From: Eutrophobius brisbanensis
GTDB lineage: Bacteria > Pseudomonadota > Gammaproteobacteria > Eutrophobiales > Eutrophobiaceae
Direction: 5' to 3'
Length of the DNA: 64,000 nucleotides
Assembly (NCBI GenBank): GCA_038131795.1
Contig: JAYPQE010000003.1
Coordinates: 496,001 to 560,000 of the forward strand
Positions 26,118-35,096 of this stretch are shown here, in pieces. A program made the position numbers and the translations under genes. The notes under the pieces were generated by a model. That model saw only the letters and a list, made by a program, of their open reading frames with translations. It was not told the DNA's origin and ran no database searches. Each line of letters opens with the position of its first letter. Positions within the stretch are counted from its first letter, which is position 1.

Positions 26118-26873
26118 TCTGGAAAGCAGGGAATCTATATACACATATTCGATCCATTCAGGCTCCCGGTAATGGATCTTATCAGGCGTGCTTAATAATG
26201 GTGTGAAATAACGGCAGTCCTTGAAATAATAGTGTGTCACCTGGCTAAATCGGGTCATTGCCCGGTCTTTGTGTTTAAAGCCACCATGTAAAAGATTGCC
26301 GTGCCAGATGATGGCCTGCCCCTTCTTGATGATTCCCAATTCAGTCTTTAAATCGTTTTCTGTTATATAGTTCTTAATAAACTCTTCGTAATGTTGATAG
26401 TTATCATGTGATATTCCCTTGCCCACATCCTGCATAGTAAATTCCGGTAGGTGATGGCTGCCCGGTGAATAACAAATAGGCCCATTGTCTGACGTGATAT
26501 CTTCCAGTGCCACCCAAACGCCGCACATAAAATTATTAGGAATAGAATTAAAATGGATAGTATCCGAATGCATGGCCTGTTGGGTGCCGGTACGGAAATT
26601 CAGGGTCTGAAAGGGCAGGGGCTTCCTGTTATAGAGCTGGGTTAATATGGAAATAATTTTTGGTGACAGGGCAATATGTTTTGCATTAATAGAATCCCGC
26701 CAGAGATCGGGAAATCGGGAGCCGAGGCTTGGGGCAGGGGCATGCACTCCGTTGTAGATTTGCTGCATTTCATTAATAACATTATTGATTATGCGTATTG
26801 AAATTTGCGTATCGACGATTAAATAGCCATTGTGTTGGAATTCATCAATTTCCTGTTGAGATAACATAGGCAA
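26106..26873 (-). CDS. PhyH-type Fe(II)/2-oxoglutarate dioxygenase
   Basis: This 255-residue protein begins with the phytanoyl-CoA dioxygenase-like LSQQEIDEFQHNGYLIVD and carries the iron-binding HxD as AMHSDTIHF. The distal histidine lies in IIWHGNLLHGG. The GPICYSPGSH segment is also typical. Such enzymes hydroxylate small molecules, lipids or sugars with Fe(II) and 2-oxoglutarate. It is the last gene of the rfbA-rfbC-rfbD operon, nine bases after rfbD, which points to a modification of the polysaccharide or its precursor. A link to the PKS lipid is an alternative, since fungal Fum3 is a dioxygenase of comparable chemistry. Confidence 0.85.
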   Translation of the reverse strand: MPMLSQQEIDEFQHNGYLIVDTQISIRIINNVINEMQQIYNGVHAPAPSLGSRFPDLWRDSINAKHIALSPKIISILTQLYNRKPLPFQTLNFRTGTQQAMHSDTIHFNSIPNNFMCGVWVALEDITSDNGPICYSPGSHHLPEFTMQDVGKGISHDNYQHYEEFIKNYITENDLKTELGIIKKGQAIIWHGNLLHGGFKHKDRAMTRFSQVTHYYFKDCRYFTPLLSTPDKIHYREPEWIEYVYIDSLLSRLTC

Positions 26874-26882
26874 GTAAATTTG

Positions 26883-27782
26883 TCAGGTCCTTATGAATTC
26901 ATCAGAAAGTTGGATCAGTTTTTTTTGTTCGATTAACATTTTTCTCAGGGCTGTGCGCCAATGTTCCTGCTGTACTCCCCAAATTTTATTGGTCTGGCTG
27001 GAGTCCAGGACACTGTAAGCAGGACGTTTTGCGGGGGTTGGAAACTGTGCAGTCGGTATTGGGCAGATTTTAACTGGATTGCTTAATAAGCCCAAGGTAG
27101 TGGCTTCTTCATAGATGGCGACGGCAAAATCATACCAACTGGCAACGCCTGCGTCAGACCAGTGATAAATACCTGCATGGACATTATTGGTGACCATTGC
27201 CCAGATGGTCAGGGCCAGGTTTTTAGACCAGGTGGGCGAACCAACCTGGTCAATGACTACCTTGATTTCCTGTCTTTCTCTCATGAAATTCAACATGGTT
27301 TTGACAAAATTTCGCCCCGTGGTGGAATAGACCCAGGAGGTCCTGAGGATAATTGACCCTGCTGCAAAATGCTTACGGACCAGGATTTCACCATTGGCCT
27401 TGGTCTTCCCATAGATTGATAAGGGATTAATGGGAGCATCTGGCAGATAAGGCGTGGTCTGGTTACCTTCAAAGACAAAATCCGTGGACACCTGTAGAAA
27501 TTTTGCAGAGTGTTCCCTGGCGGCAAGGGCGAGATTACCTGCGCCTGTTGAATTTACAGCTATGGCCTGTTCAGACTCTTTTTCTGCCTTGTCTACCGCG
27601 GTAAATGCAGCAGTATTTATTATATATTCCGGCTGGATTTCATTAAGCTGTTCAGAGATTGCAGTTTCAGAGGTAATATCTAATTCATCACGCCCAAACG
27701 GAAATAATTCAATCCCTTTTGGGGCTGATTTCACCAGGTCTTTACCCAGTTGCCCTTTTTTTCCAGTAATTAAGACTTTCAA
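26883..27782 (-). CDS. rfbD: dTDP-4-dehydrorhamnose reductase
   Basis: RfbD reduces dTDP-4-dehydro-L-rhamnose to dTDP-L-rhamnose with NAD(P)H, the last step of the pathway. The 299 residues start with the cofactor loop LITGKKGQLGKDL. They include STDFVFEGNQ, the catalytic YxxxK in SIYGKTKANGE, and the RTSWVYS and VVIDQVGSPTW segments typical of the family. Length is normal. It lies between rfbC and the dioxygenase gene on a minus-strand operon, with 69 bases separating it from rfbC. Confidence 0.96.
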   Translation of the reverse strand: MKVLITGKKGQLGKDLVKSAPKGIELFPFGRDELDITSETAISEQLNEIQPEYIINTAAFTAVDKAEKESEQAIAVNSTGAGNLALAAREHSAKFLQVSTDFVFEGNQTTPYLPDAPINPLSIYGKTKANGEILVRKHFAAGSIILRTSWVYSTTGRNFVKTMLNFMRERQEIKVVIDQVGSPTWSKNLALTIWAMVTNNVHAGIYHWSDAGVASWYDFAVAIYEEATTLGLLSNPVKICPIPTAQFPTPAKRPAYSVLDSSQTNKIWGVQQEHWRTALRKMLIEQKKLIQLSDEFIRT

Positions 27783-27851
27783 AACCTACCTCATCATCAT
27801 TCCCGTCGCGCATGAGAATTATATTTTTGGCTTTAGAATGGAGTTTATATA

Positions 27852-28397
27852 TTAAAAAACCTCCGCCTCCTGTAGAGACATCCCGTTTCTGTCTTTTTCA
27901 GAAACAATTGGCTCAATACCCGGTTCTAGAGGCCATTCAATCCCCAAAATTGAGTCGTCCCACATTAAGGTCCTTTCGTGCTCCGGCGCATAAAAATCTG
28001 TACATTTATAATAAACATCTGCGGTATCGCTGGTGACCAGAAAACCATGTGCGAAACCGGGTGGGCACCATAAGGCATTTAATTCTTCAGAATTGAGGTG
28101 ATGTCCATACCATTTACCAAATGTGTTAGAACCCTTGCGTAAATCTACAACCACATCAAATATGGAGCCACTCACTACCCTGACTAATTTCCCCTGTTGC
28201 TGTTGTATCTGGTAATGCAGACCTCTAAGGGCGTATTTTGAGGAACGACTTAAGTTGTCCTGTACAAAAGTATGTGGAATCCCACCATCAGTGAATTTCT
28301 GCAGGTGCCAGGTCTCAAGAAAGAAACCACGGTCATCCTTGAATACATCAGGTTCAACGATAACAACATCAGGCAAAGGTGTTTGAATAAATTTCAT
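27852..28397 (-). CDS. rfbC: dTDP-4-dehydrorhamnose 3,5-epimerase
   Basis: RfbC epimerises dTDP-4-dehydro-6-deoxy-D-glucose at C3 and C5. The 181-residue cupin has the catalytic His in RGLHYQIQQQQGKLVRV, the FDVVVDLRKGS strand and the PPGFAHGFLV motif. The start is close to the conserved leader LPDVVIVEPDVFKDDRGFF. Length matches the family. It follows rfbA by 71 bases, a gap occupied by a dRS3-like palindrome that may influence the transcript. Confidence 0.97.
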   Translation of the reverse strand: MKFIQTPLPDVVIVEPDVFKDDRGFFLETWHLQKFTDGGIPHTFVQDNLSRSSKYALRGLHYQIQQQQGKLVRVVSGSIFDVVVDLRKGSNTFGKWYGHHLNSEELNALWCPPGFAHGFLVTSDTADVYYKCTDFYAPEHERTLMWDDSILGIEWPLEPGIEPIVSEKDRNGMSLQEAEVF

Positions 28398-28404
28398 TCC
28401 AAAT

Positions 28405-28435
28405 CGTCATTCCCGCGCAGGCGGGAATCCAGTAA
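28405..28435. repeat. dRS3-like palindromic repeat (ATTCCC-N8-GGGAAT)
   Basis: The core ATTCCCGCGCAGGCGGGAAT at 28409-28428 has the ATTCCC-N8-GGGAAT layout known for Neisseria dRS3 repeats. The surrounding 31 bases are identical in inverted orientation at 51835-51865. It lies in the rfbA-rfbC gap and would form a hairpin in the transcript. Confidence 0.8.
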
Positions 28436-28468
28436 TATTAAAAAGTCTTTAGGATGGGGTACGTTATT

Positions 28469-29344
28469 TTATCTCTCAACCAGCTTCCTCAGGTATTCCC
28501 CATATTCAGAAGAATTTAAGTCATACGCTAATTTTAATAGTTGATCATCATCTATATAATTTTTCTGCCAGGCGATTTCTTCCGGACAGCAAATTTTAAC
28601 GCCCTGGCGTTTTTCTATGACACGGACAAATTCAGTGGCATCTACCATACTGTCATGGGTGCCTGTATCCAGCCAGGCGGTGCCCCTATGCAATAATTCA
28701 ACCTTTAAATTTTTATTATCAAGATAATGTCTGTTTACATCCGTGATTTCCAATTCACCTCTGGGAGAGGGTTTTATTGACTTAGCAATTTCTACAACGT
28801 CTGAGTCATAGTAGTACAAACCGGTTACAGCATAATTGGATTTTGGTATTTTCGGCTTTTCTTCTATCGCAATGGCATTCCCGTTATTGTCGAATTCAAC
28901 GACGCCATAGCGTTCAGGATCAGAGACTTCATACCCAAATATGGTTGCACCCGTAGACTGCTCGTTAGTCCTGAGCAAGGAGCCTTCCAGGACATCACTA
29001 TAGAAGATATTGTCCCCCAGGATGAGTACACTATTATTGTCCTTGATAAATTTCTCACCCACGATAAATGCATCTGCCAGTCCCCTTGGTTCACTTTGTG
29101 TCTCAAAGGAAAATGACAAGCCCCATTTCTCACCTGATCCCAGTACCTTCTGAAATGCAGCCTGATCTTCAGGTGTGGTGATGATTAGAAACTCCCTGAT
29201 ATCGCCTATCATAAGTGTCGAGAGGGGGTAGTAAATCATGGGCTTGTCATAGACAGGCAGGAGTTGTTTACTGACGGCATGTGTTATAGGGAAAAGACGC
29301 GATCCTCGACCACCTGCCAGTATGATTCCTTTTCTATTAGACAT
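28469..29344 (-). CDS. rfbA: Glucose-1-phosphate thymidylyltransferase
   Basis: RfbA makes dTDP-glucose from dTTP and glucose-1-phosphate, the entry to dTDP-rhamnose. The 291-residue enzyme has the nucleotide-binding signature GGRGSRLFPITHAVSKQLLP followed by VYDKPMIYYPL, then ILGDNIFY and the FGYEVSDPERYGVVEF stretch. The C-terminal helical part is present. Seven bases separate it from the upstream glycosyltransferase, so it belongs to that operon. The second pathway gene, rfbB, is not in the window. Confidence 0.97.
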   Translation of the reverse strand: MSNRKGIILAGGRGSRLFPITHAVSKQLLPVYDKPMIYYPLSTLMIGDIREFLIITTPEDQAAFQKVLGSGEKWGLSFSFETQSEPRGLADAFIVGEKFIKDNNSVLILGDNIFYSDVLEGSLLRTNEQSTGATIFGYEVSDPERYGVVEFDNNGNAIAIEEKPKIPKSNYAVTGLYYYDSDVVEIAKSIKPSPRGELEITDVNRHYLDNKNLKVELLHRGTAWLDTGTHDSMVDATEFVRVIEKRQGVKICCPEEIAWQKNYIDDDQLLKLAYDLNSSEYGEYLRKLVER

Positions 29345-29351
29345 TTGGTGA

Positions 29352-32189
29352 CTAGCCTTTTAAAACAGCCGTTAAAGCTTCTTTAAGTTGCGATGAAAAG
29401 TGATTGAAGCCATAGTCACTTTCAGCAATTTCACGACCTGTAATACCCATTTTTATTATTAAATCTGGATTATTATGTAAATAGCGAATCTTATTAATCA
29501 GGCTATCAATATCACGATAGGGCACAAGGTAGCCATTTTTACCGTCTCTGATTAATTCAGATAATGCACCCCAATTATAACCTATAACGCATCTACTGGC
29601 AGCCATTGCCTCTAAAATGGTCCTGCCAAAGGATTCCTGAAAATGTGAGAGATTGATAACAATATTAGCCTCAGACAATGCCTCCTGTGGAGAAGGTAAA
29701 TATCCTTTTATTTCCAGGTTGTCCGGCATTCCATTTTGTATGAGATTCTGGACATGTTCATTTGCTGGGCCAATTAATAGACATTTTATATTTGAATCAA
29801 TTTCATCCAGCTTCTCAGCCATAAGGAAGAAATCTTCGATACCTTTTTTTGGAATATTACTGCTGATCATGGCGACAGTTGTCACACCCTCTTGAACACT
29901 GTTTGGCATATCAAATTTCTCTACATTAACAAGGTTATGAACAACATGGGTCTTGTCAGGCGCAGCAAAATACTGACTAACCATTTGTGAGTTAGCGATG
30001 AGGTTATCGGCATTTTCAAGCACATGGTCTTTGATCTGGTCTGGACTGGCATTTAAGACATTACATAAGTCAGGGTCTTGTTCAGGCAGCTCTCTTATAT
30101 GTACAAAATTTGGGATGTTCATACTTCTTGCAGCCAGCAAAGGTTCCCATAGCATCAATGTGTTGGAATAGACTGCATCAATATTGAAACGATCGAGCAA
30201 TTCTTCAAAATGATTTAGAGTCTCAGAGCAAGGCGTCCTGCCAAATTGCCACCAGGGATAGGGGAGTACTTTGAGATAAGCATACCTCGCTTGAATTTCA
30301 TCAATATATGCTTCATTTGATATTTGCGGAACAGAGACAACCGCATTAAGACCTATTGCATTTATACCATCGAGGATATCAAGTAAGCTTCGCTCTGCAC
30401 CGAATATCTGGGTCCCAGAAGAATGGGCACAGATTAGAACAGTTTTTTTATTTTTGGCTATATCAATATTGCCAGGTATTTCTGGCAAGGCTTGATTCCC
30501 TTCTTGTTGGCCTTTGATTAAATATTGGGCCAATGGATTAATGATCTCGGGATAATCTTTGAGGTATTGATATGTATAACCACTGCTACTGAAGTTCGGC
30601 CCGGGGTCTCTGCCTTCATAACCGCCATGAAGGAGGTAATGCATGACTGGATCATCACCCGATAATGCCAAGTCGGGATAGTTTTGGAGATACCAATTAC
30701 GGTCAAATATCGTCGACCGAAGCATTAACTTGTAATGTTTATTAACAATTTCTTCATTTGGCGGAACCAGTAATTTCGTAGGAACAAAAAATGGCCTTGA
30801 TTTAGGAGAGAATGATAAATATAAATTTCCTGAACTTAAGTGCCATGCATGGGCCGCATCTTGGTAGTCCCGCCTGACGCCTTTTATCGTTGTGAGTAGA
30901 TGAGTGTTATGGTGTTGGCTTAGAGAGTCACGGGAGTGTCTTCCAAAGGAAAGAGGAATTCCTGGTAAAACTTCTAATATTGAATTATCTCCAAATTGTT
31001 TTCGAATGCGGTAGTAATATTCAGTGTCCGCACCAACCCTGACACGGTCCCAGTATCCCAGCTTTTTAAAAACACTCCGTTTAAACATTAATGATGAAAT
31101 GTTCCGGTAAATCCATCCTGTTTCTATTCGCCAGTGAAAGAAAGTCAAATTTGGTTCACATCTGACCCAGTGAGAAACACTAGCGGTCAACTTGCTATTT
31201 TTTATCAAGGGGATTACCTGCCTTTCTATTTTTTCCGGGTGTGACCAGTCATCACTATCATGAACTGTAATAAACTTACCCTTGGAAATTTGCAGTCCCT
31301 TATTTCTGCAGGTATAAGCGCCCTGGTTAAAATCATTACATATCAATCGTATTCTTTTATCATTCGCCATAAACGCTTTGATAATGTTAATAGTATTATC
31401 TGTCGAAGCATCATCGACTACGATAATGTCTAGATTTTTCCAGGTCTGTTGTTGTATCGATTCAATCGCTGTGCCAATTGTCCTTTCGGAATTGCAAGCA
31501 GGAATAATAATTGATATACATGGCGATACAAGGTTTTTGAAAATATCGATAGTCATATTTCCATTAGTGTCAACAGAAGTGATGTTGTCAATATTGGCAT
31601 CTATATTTAGATTTTTTTTTTGTAGAGGGATTAATCCATGATTCGAATAAAGTTTATGAAGTATTGATATCGCTTCAGAGGTGCCTGCCATGTTAACTTT
31701 TGCTAGTAATAAGTCAGGTAATGCACCACGATTCTCTATTTCATTATCAATTATAACTTCTGCGCGTGAGCTCATTTGTAGCTCAAGTAATGCAGAAAAT
31801 TCGAGTAGGACTGGGCCAAGATGCGGTATTAGTTCAGAACTGAACTGGATATTTTTAAATTCATTAATATATTTCAATACTGCTTGCCAATTTCCATGCA
31901 TACTGTGCCATCTGGCAACTATCCATAAGGCATAAATAGATTCAAAATATTGAATATCTGGTGAAACTGAGAGGTCAGCAAGATGTTTAAAATATGTTTC
32001 AGTGTCTGAATCTAATAATTCAGCCTCAAGTTCAAGCGCCATTGAATGAAAAGGCTGCCGATTTTCAAATCGTCCATATTTATCAAAATGGTCAAATGGA
32101 TTAATGTTGCCTTGGGCAACGTCAGGATATCTTTTAAGATACCAGTCTGAGTTGAAAATATTTATCAGTTTGCTTTTATAATCATCCAC
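29352..32189 (-). CDS. Bifunctional GT2-GT4 glycosyltransferase with DWYLxxYPDV repeats
   Basis: This 945-residue protein has four regions. An N-terminal repeat unit is NSDWYLKRYPDVAQGNINPF. A helical region leads to a GT2 domain at about residues 225-440 (ISIIIPACNSERTIGTAIES, IIVVDDASTDN, HDSDDWSHPEKIE). Two more repeat units lie near 490-570 (FDRNWYLQNYPDLALSGDDP). A GT4 domain runs from 575 to the end, with FGAERSLLDILDG and FQESFGRTILEAMAA. It should transfer two sugars, or add one and elongate. It opens the minus-strand operon that continues into rfbA. A run of ten T at 31612-31621 (A10 on the coding strand) lies in the helical part and is slippage prone. Confidence 0.88.
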   Translation of the reverse strand: MDDYKSKLINIFNSDWYLKRYPDVAQGNINPFDHFDKYGRFENRQPFHSMALELEAELLDSDTETYFKHLADLSVSPDIQYFESIYALWIVARWHSMHGNWQAVLKYINEFKNIQFSSELIPHLGPVLLEFSALLELQMSSRAEVIIDNEIENRGALPDLLLAKVNMAGTSEAISILHKLYSNHGLIPLQKKNLNIDANIDNITSVDTNGNMTIDIFKNLVSPCISIIIPACNSERTIGTAIESIQQQTWKNLDIIVVDDASTDNTINIIKAFMANDKRIRLICNDFNQGAYTCRNKGLQISKGKFITVHDSDDWSHPEKIERQVIPLIKNSKLTASVSHWVRCEPNLTFFHWRIETGWIYRNISSLMFKRSVFKKLGYWDRVRVGADTEYYYRIRKQFGDNSILEVLPGIPLSFGRHSRDSLSQHHNTHLLTTIKGVRRDYQDAAHAWHLSSGNLYLSFSPKSRPFFVPTKLLVPPNEEIVNKHYKLMLRSTIFDRNWYLQNYPDLALSGDDPVMHYLLHGGYEGRDPGPNFSSSGYTYQYLKDYPEIINPLAQYLIKGQQEGNQALPEIPGNIDIAKNKKTVLICAHSSGTQIFGAERSLLDILDGINAIGLNAVVSVPQISNEAYIDEIQARYAYLKVLPYPWWQFGRTPCSETLNHFEELLDRFNIDAVYSNTLMLWEPLLAARSMNIPNFVHIRELPEQDPDLCNVLNASPDQIKDHVLENADNLIANSQMVSQYFAAPDKTHVVHNLVNVEKFDMPNSVQEGVTTVAMISSNIPKKGIEDFFLMAEKLDEIDSNIKCLLIGPANEHVQNLIQNGMPDNLEIKGYLPSPQEALSEANIVINLSHFQESFGRTILEAMAASRCVIGYNWGALSELIRDGKNGYLVPYRDIDSLINKIRYLHNNPDLIIKMGITGREIAESDYGFNHFSSQLKEALTAVLKG

Positions 32190-32360
32190 GCAACACCATA
32201 ACTATTCATATGTTTTATTTTAAATAATAGCTTTTATTTACTATTGTTTTATAATCAAACCTATTTTTTTAGAATTATATATATTTAAAATTTGCTAATT
32301 ATAATCATCATTATAATAGGGAACTCAAGATATTCCTTCTTGATAATAGAATCAAAAAGC

Positions 32361-33515
32361 ATGGCACAAAAGATACTCACTATATTTGGGACTCGTCCGG
32401 AAGCAATTAAAATGGCCCCGCTTGTGACAAATTTAGCTGAACAGCGAGAGATCCAAATTAAAACCTGTATAACTGGTCAGCATGAAGAGATGTTGTTACA
32501 GGTACTGAGGCTTTTTGAAATTAAACCGGAATATAACCTTAAGGTTATGAAAGTCAACCAGGACCTTACTGAGTTGACTTCAAAATTATTACTATCTATC
32601 AGGGACGTACTAGTGGATTGTAAACCTGATTTAGTATTAGTGCATGGAGATACGACGACGACATTGGCTGCATCACTAGCTGCATTTTATCAAAAAATAC
32701 CTGTGGCCCATGTGGAGGCCGGGCTTAGAACCAGAAATTTGCATGCGCCTTGGCCGGAAGAAGCTAACAGAAAATTGACAGATGCAATTACCACCTATTA
32801 TTTTGCTCCTACTCATACAGCTATGGACAACCTGTTGGCAGAAGGCGTAGAGAATAGTAAAATTTATGTGACAGGCAATACAGTAATCGATGCACTATTT
32901 TACATTGTCAAAAAATTAGAGAAAAACTATCATGCCCGCAGTAACGTAGAAAGGATTTTTAAATTTCTAAAAGATGAGAGAAAGCTGATTCTGGTAACGG
33001 GACACCGGAGGGAGAGTTTTGGCGCGGGTTTCGAACGTATATGTCTGGCTCTGAAAAATATTGCTTTAAAACATCCTGAATTAGACATTGTCTACCCTGT
33101 GCATCTGAATCCGAACGTTACTACTCCAGTGACAAAAAACCTTTCGCAAATTAGTAATATATTCCTTCTGGAGCCACTTGACTATATATCCTTTGTTTAT
33201 CTAATGAAAAGAGCTTATATCGTCTTAACCGATTCCGGTGGAATTCAGGAAGAAGCGCCATCTTTGGGTAAACCAGTACTAGTTATGCGTGATACGACTG
33301 AGAGACCGGAAGCTGTTAATGCGGGTACAGTCAGACTGGTGGGGACAGATCCAGATAAAATTTGTAATTACATTACTGAATTAATAATTGACGAATCTGT
33401 GTATGATACAATGAGCAGGTCACACAATCCTTATGGAGATGGACATGCCTGTGAGAGGATCGTGGATATAATTCTTGATTCATTAAGATCTAACAATAAA
33501 AATAATACTCTCTAG
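32361..33515 (+). CDS. wecB: UDP-N-acetylglucosamine 2-epimerase (non-hydrolysing)
   Basis: WecB interconverts UDP-GlcNAc and UDP-ManNAc. The protein starts at MAQKILTIFGTRPEAIKMAP, the usual N terminus, so I place the start at 32361 rather than at an upstream in-frame TTG (32292). It gives 384 residues, normal for the family. Conserved segments include VHGDTTTTLAA, HVEAGLRT, PWPEEANR and SGGIQEEAPSLGKPVLVMR. It is followed after four bases by wecC, and together they make UDP-ManNAcA. The upstream gap to the divergent glycosyltransferase is very AT-rich. Confidence 0.96.
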   Translation: MAQKILTIFGTRPEAIKMAPLVTNLAEQREIQIKTCITGQHEEMLLQVLRLFEIKPEYNLKVMKVNQDLTELTSKLLLSIRDVLVDCKPDLVLVHGDTTTTLAASLAAFYQKIPVAHVEAGLRTRNLHAPWPEEANRKLTDAITTYYFAPTHTAMDNLLAEGVENSKIYVTGNTVIDALFYIVKKLEKNYHARSNVERIFKFLKDERKLILVTGHRRESFGAGFERICLALKNIALKHPELDIVYPVHLNPNVTTPVTKNLSQISNIFLLEPLDYISFVYLMKRAYIVLTDSGGIQEEAPSLGKPVLVMRDTTERPEAVNAGTVRLVGTDPDKICNYITELIIDESVYDTMSRSHNPYGDGHACERIVDIILDSLRSNNKNNTL

Positions 33516-33519
33516 CATC

Positions 33520-34773
33520 ATGGTTTTCAGTAAAATATGTGTAATAGGGTTGGGTTACATAGGCTTGCCAACTGCAGCCATTCTAGCTTCCAGAAAACTC
33601 CAAATAATTGGGGTGGATGTCGATCCGAAAGTCGTCAGCACAATTAATTCGGGTAAAATTCATATTATTGAGCCCGATCTTGATATTCTTGTGCAATCAA
33701 CTGTAAACCAGGGTTTTCTTCGCGCTTATACAACACCAAAACAGGCAGATGCATATATCATAGCAGTACCAACACCATTTGGTGAAAATAGTTCCCCCAA
33801 CCTGAGTTATATAGAATCTGCCAGTAAATCTATAGCTCCATTTCTGGAACCCGGAAACCTTGTGATACTTGAATCAACATCCCCAGTAGGAACAAGCGAA
33901 AAAATGGCAGATTGGCTTGCGGGAGAAAGACCAGACCTAACCTTTCCACAGTCTCATGGAAATAAAGCAGAGATCCGGATTGCCCATTGTCCTGAAAGAG
34001 TGCTGCCAGGATATATAATTAGAGAATTGGTGGAAAATGATCGCGTAATTGGCGGTATATCTGAGGCTTGTGCAATTAGTGCGGCTGAATTATACAAAAC
34101 ATTTATCTCCGGTGTGTGCACATTGACAGATATAAGGACTGCAGAAATGTGTAAGCTTGTAGAAAATGCTTTTCGTGATATAAATATTGCCTATGCAAAT
34201 GAGTTGTCAATTATATGTGATGATCTTGGGATAAACGTATGGGAACTAATAGAATTGGCAAACAGGCACCCACGAGTTGAAATACTGAAACCGGGCCCTG
34301 GAGTAGGTGGACATTGTATTGCTGTAGACCCATGGTTTATTGTAAGTCAGTCGAATGGAAAGGCAAAACTGGTAGAAATGGCGCGAAATGTAAATGATGG
34401 TAAGCCTTCATGGGTAATAAACAAGGTTGATCAAGCAGTCCAGAAATTGAAATCTACTGATAAACATCATACCTCATTCAAACTAGCGTGCTATGGAATT
34501 AGTTTCAAAGCTGATATAGACGATATTAGAGAAAGTCCCGCCCTGAGAATTGCTCTGGAACTATCGGATAAGTATCCTGGGAATGTGTATATTACCGATC
34601 CCTGTGTTTCTGAACTTGATCGTGTATATCGTGATCGACTACAGATGGTTCCAATTGAGCAGGTCTCAGATGCTGATATTCATGTTCTGTTGGTTGACCA
34701 TAACAGCTTCAGGCAAGGGAAACCGGACACTGGAATAATTGTTGATACACGTGGAATCTGGTCGCAAATTTAA
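33520..34773 (+). CDS. wecC: UDP-N-acetyl-D-mannosamine dehydrogenase
   Basis: This 417-residue NAD-dependent nucleotide-sugar dehydrogenase oxidises UDP-ManNAc at C6 twice to give UDP-ManNAcA. It shows the Rossmann loop VIGLGYIGLPTAAILAS, the VPTPFGEN and ESTSPVGTSE segments, and the catalytic cysteine in GPGVGGHCIAVDPWF. The C-terminal UDP-binding part (YGISFKADIDDIRESPAL) is complete. Coupling with wecB fixes the likely substrate; related UDP-Glc or UDP-GalNAc dehydrogenases are less likely. Confidence 0.93.
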   Translation: MVFSKICVIGLGYIGLPTAAILASRKLQIIGVDVDPKVVSTINSGKIHIIEPDLDILVQSTVNQGFLRAYTTPKQADAYIIAVPTPFGENSSPNLSYIESASKSIAPFLEPGNLVILESTSPVGTSEKMADWLAGERPDLTFPQSHGNKAEIRIAHCPERVLPGYIIRELVENDRVIGGISEACAISAAELYKTFISGVCTLTDIRTAEMCKLVENAFRDINIAYANELSIICDDLGINVWELIELANRHPRVEILKPGPGVGGHCIAVDPWFIVSQSNGKAKLVEMARNVNDGKPSWVINKVDQAVQKLKSTDKHHTSFKLACYGISFKADIDDIRESPALRIALELSDKYPGNVYITDPCVSELDRVYRDRLQMVPIEQVSDADIHVLLVDHNSFRQGKPDTGIIVDTRGIWSQI

Positions 34774-35096
34774 AGAATCTTATTCAGATGTTTAATTATA
34801 AAATTTTGTTATAAAAATAATAATTCTGAATAGAATGCTGTTTCATTTTTTTGATTTTCGGAATCGATGATATTTTAGGCTAATATTACTTAGGGAATTA
34901 GGCAGTAAGTGCAATACTATTTATTCTTTTCATTAACGAGGTGGTGTAGGATATTCAATCGAATACACCTGTATACAGAGTCTTTTCGAAAATCAATAAT
35001 TCTAGCAGATGCATGAACTCATCAAATTATCCCTTTCTCTTAGATGAGTCTGTAATATTTATAATTGGTTACGCTATCTGGGTTCGATAAGGATTT
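34774..35096. other. Intergenic region before the second plus-strand glycosyltransferase block
   Basis: This 323-base AT-rich gap separates wecC from the large GT4 gene. It contains inverted copies of TATTCAGA about 40 bases apart just after wecC, and AAGGAT before the next ATG. I see no JUMPstart or ops element and no convincing small ORF. A separate promoter for the downstream genes is likely here. Confidence 0.45.
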
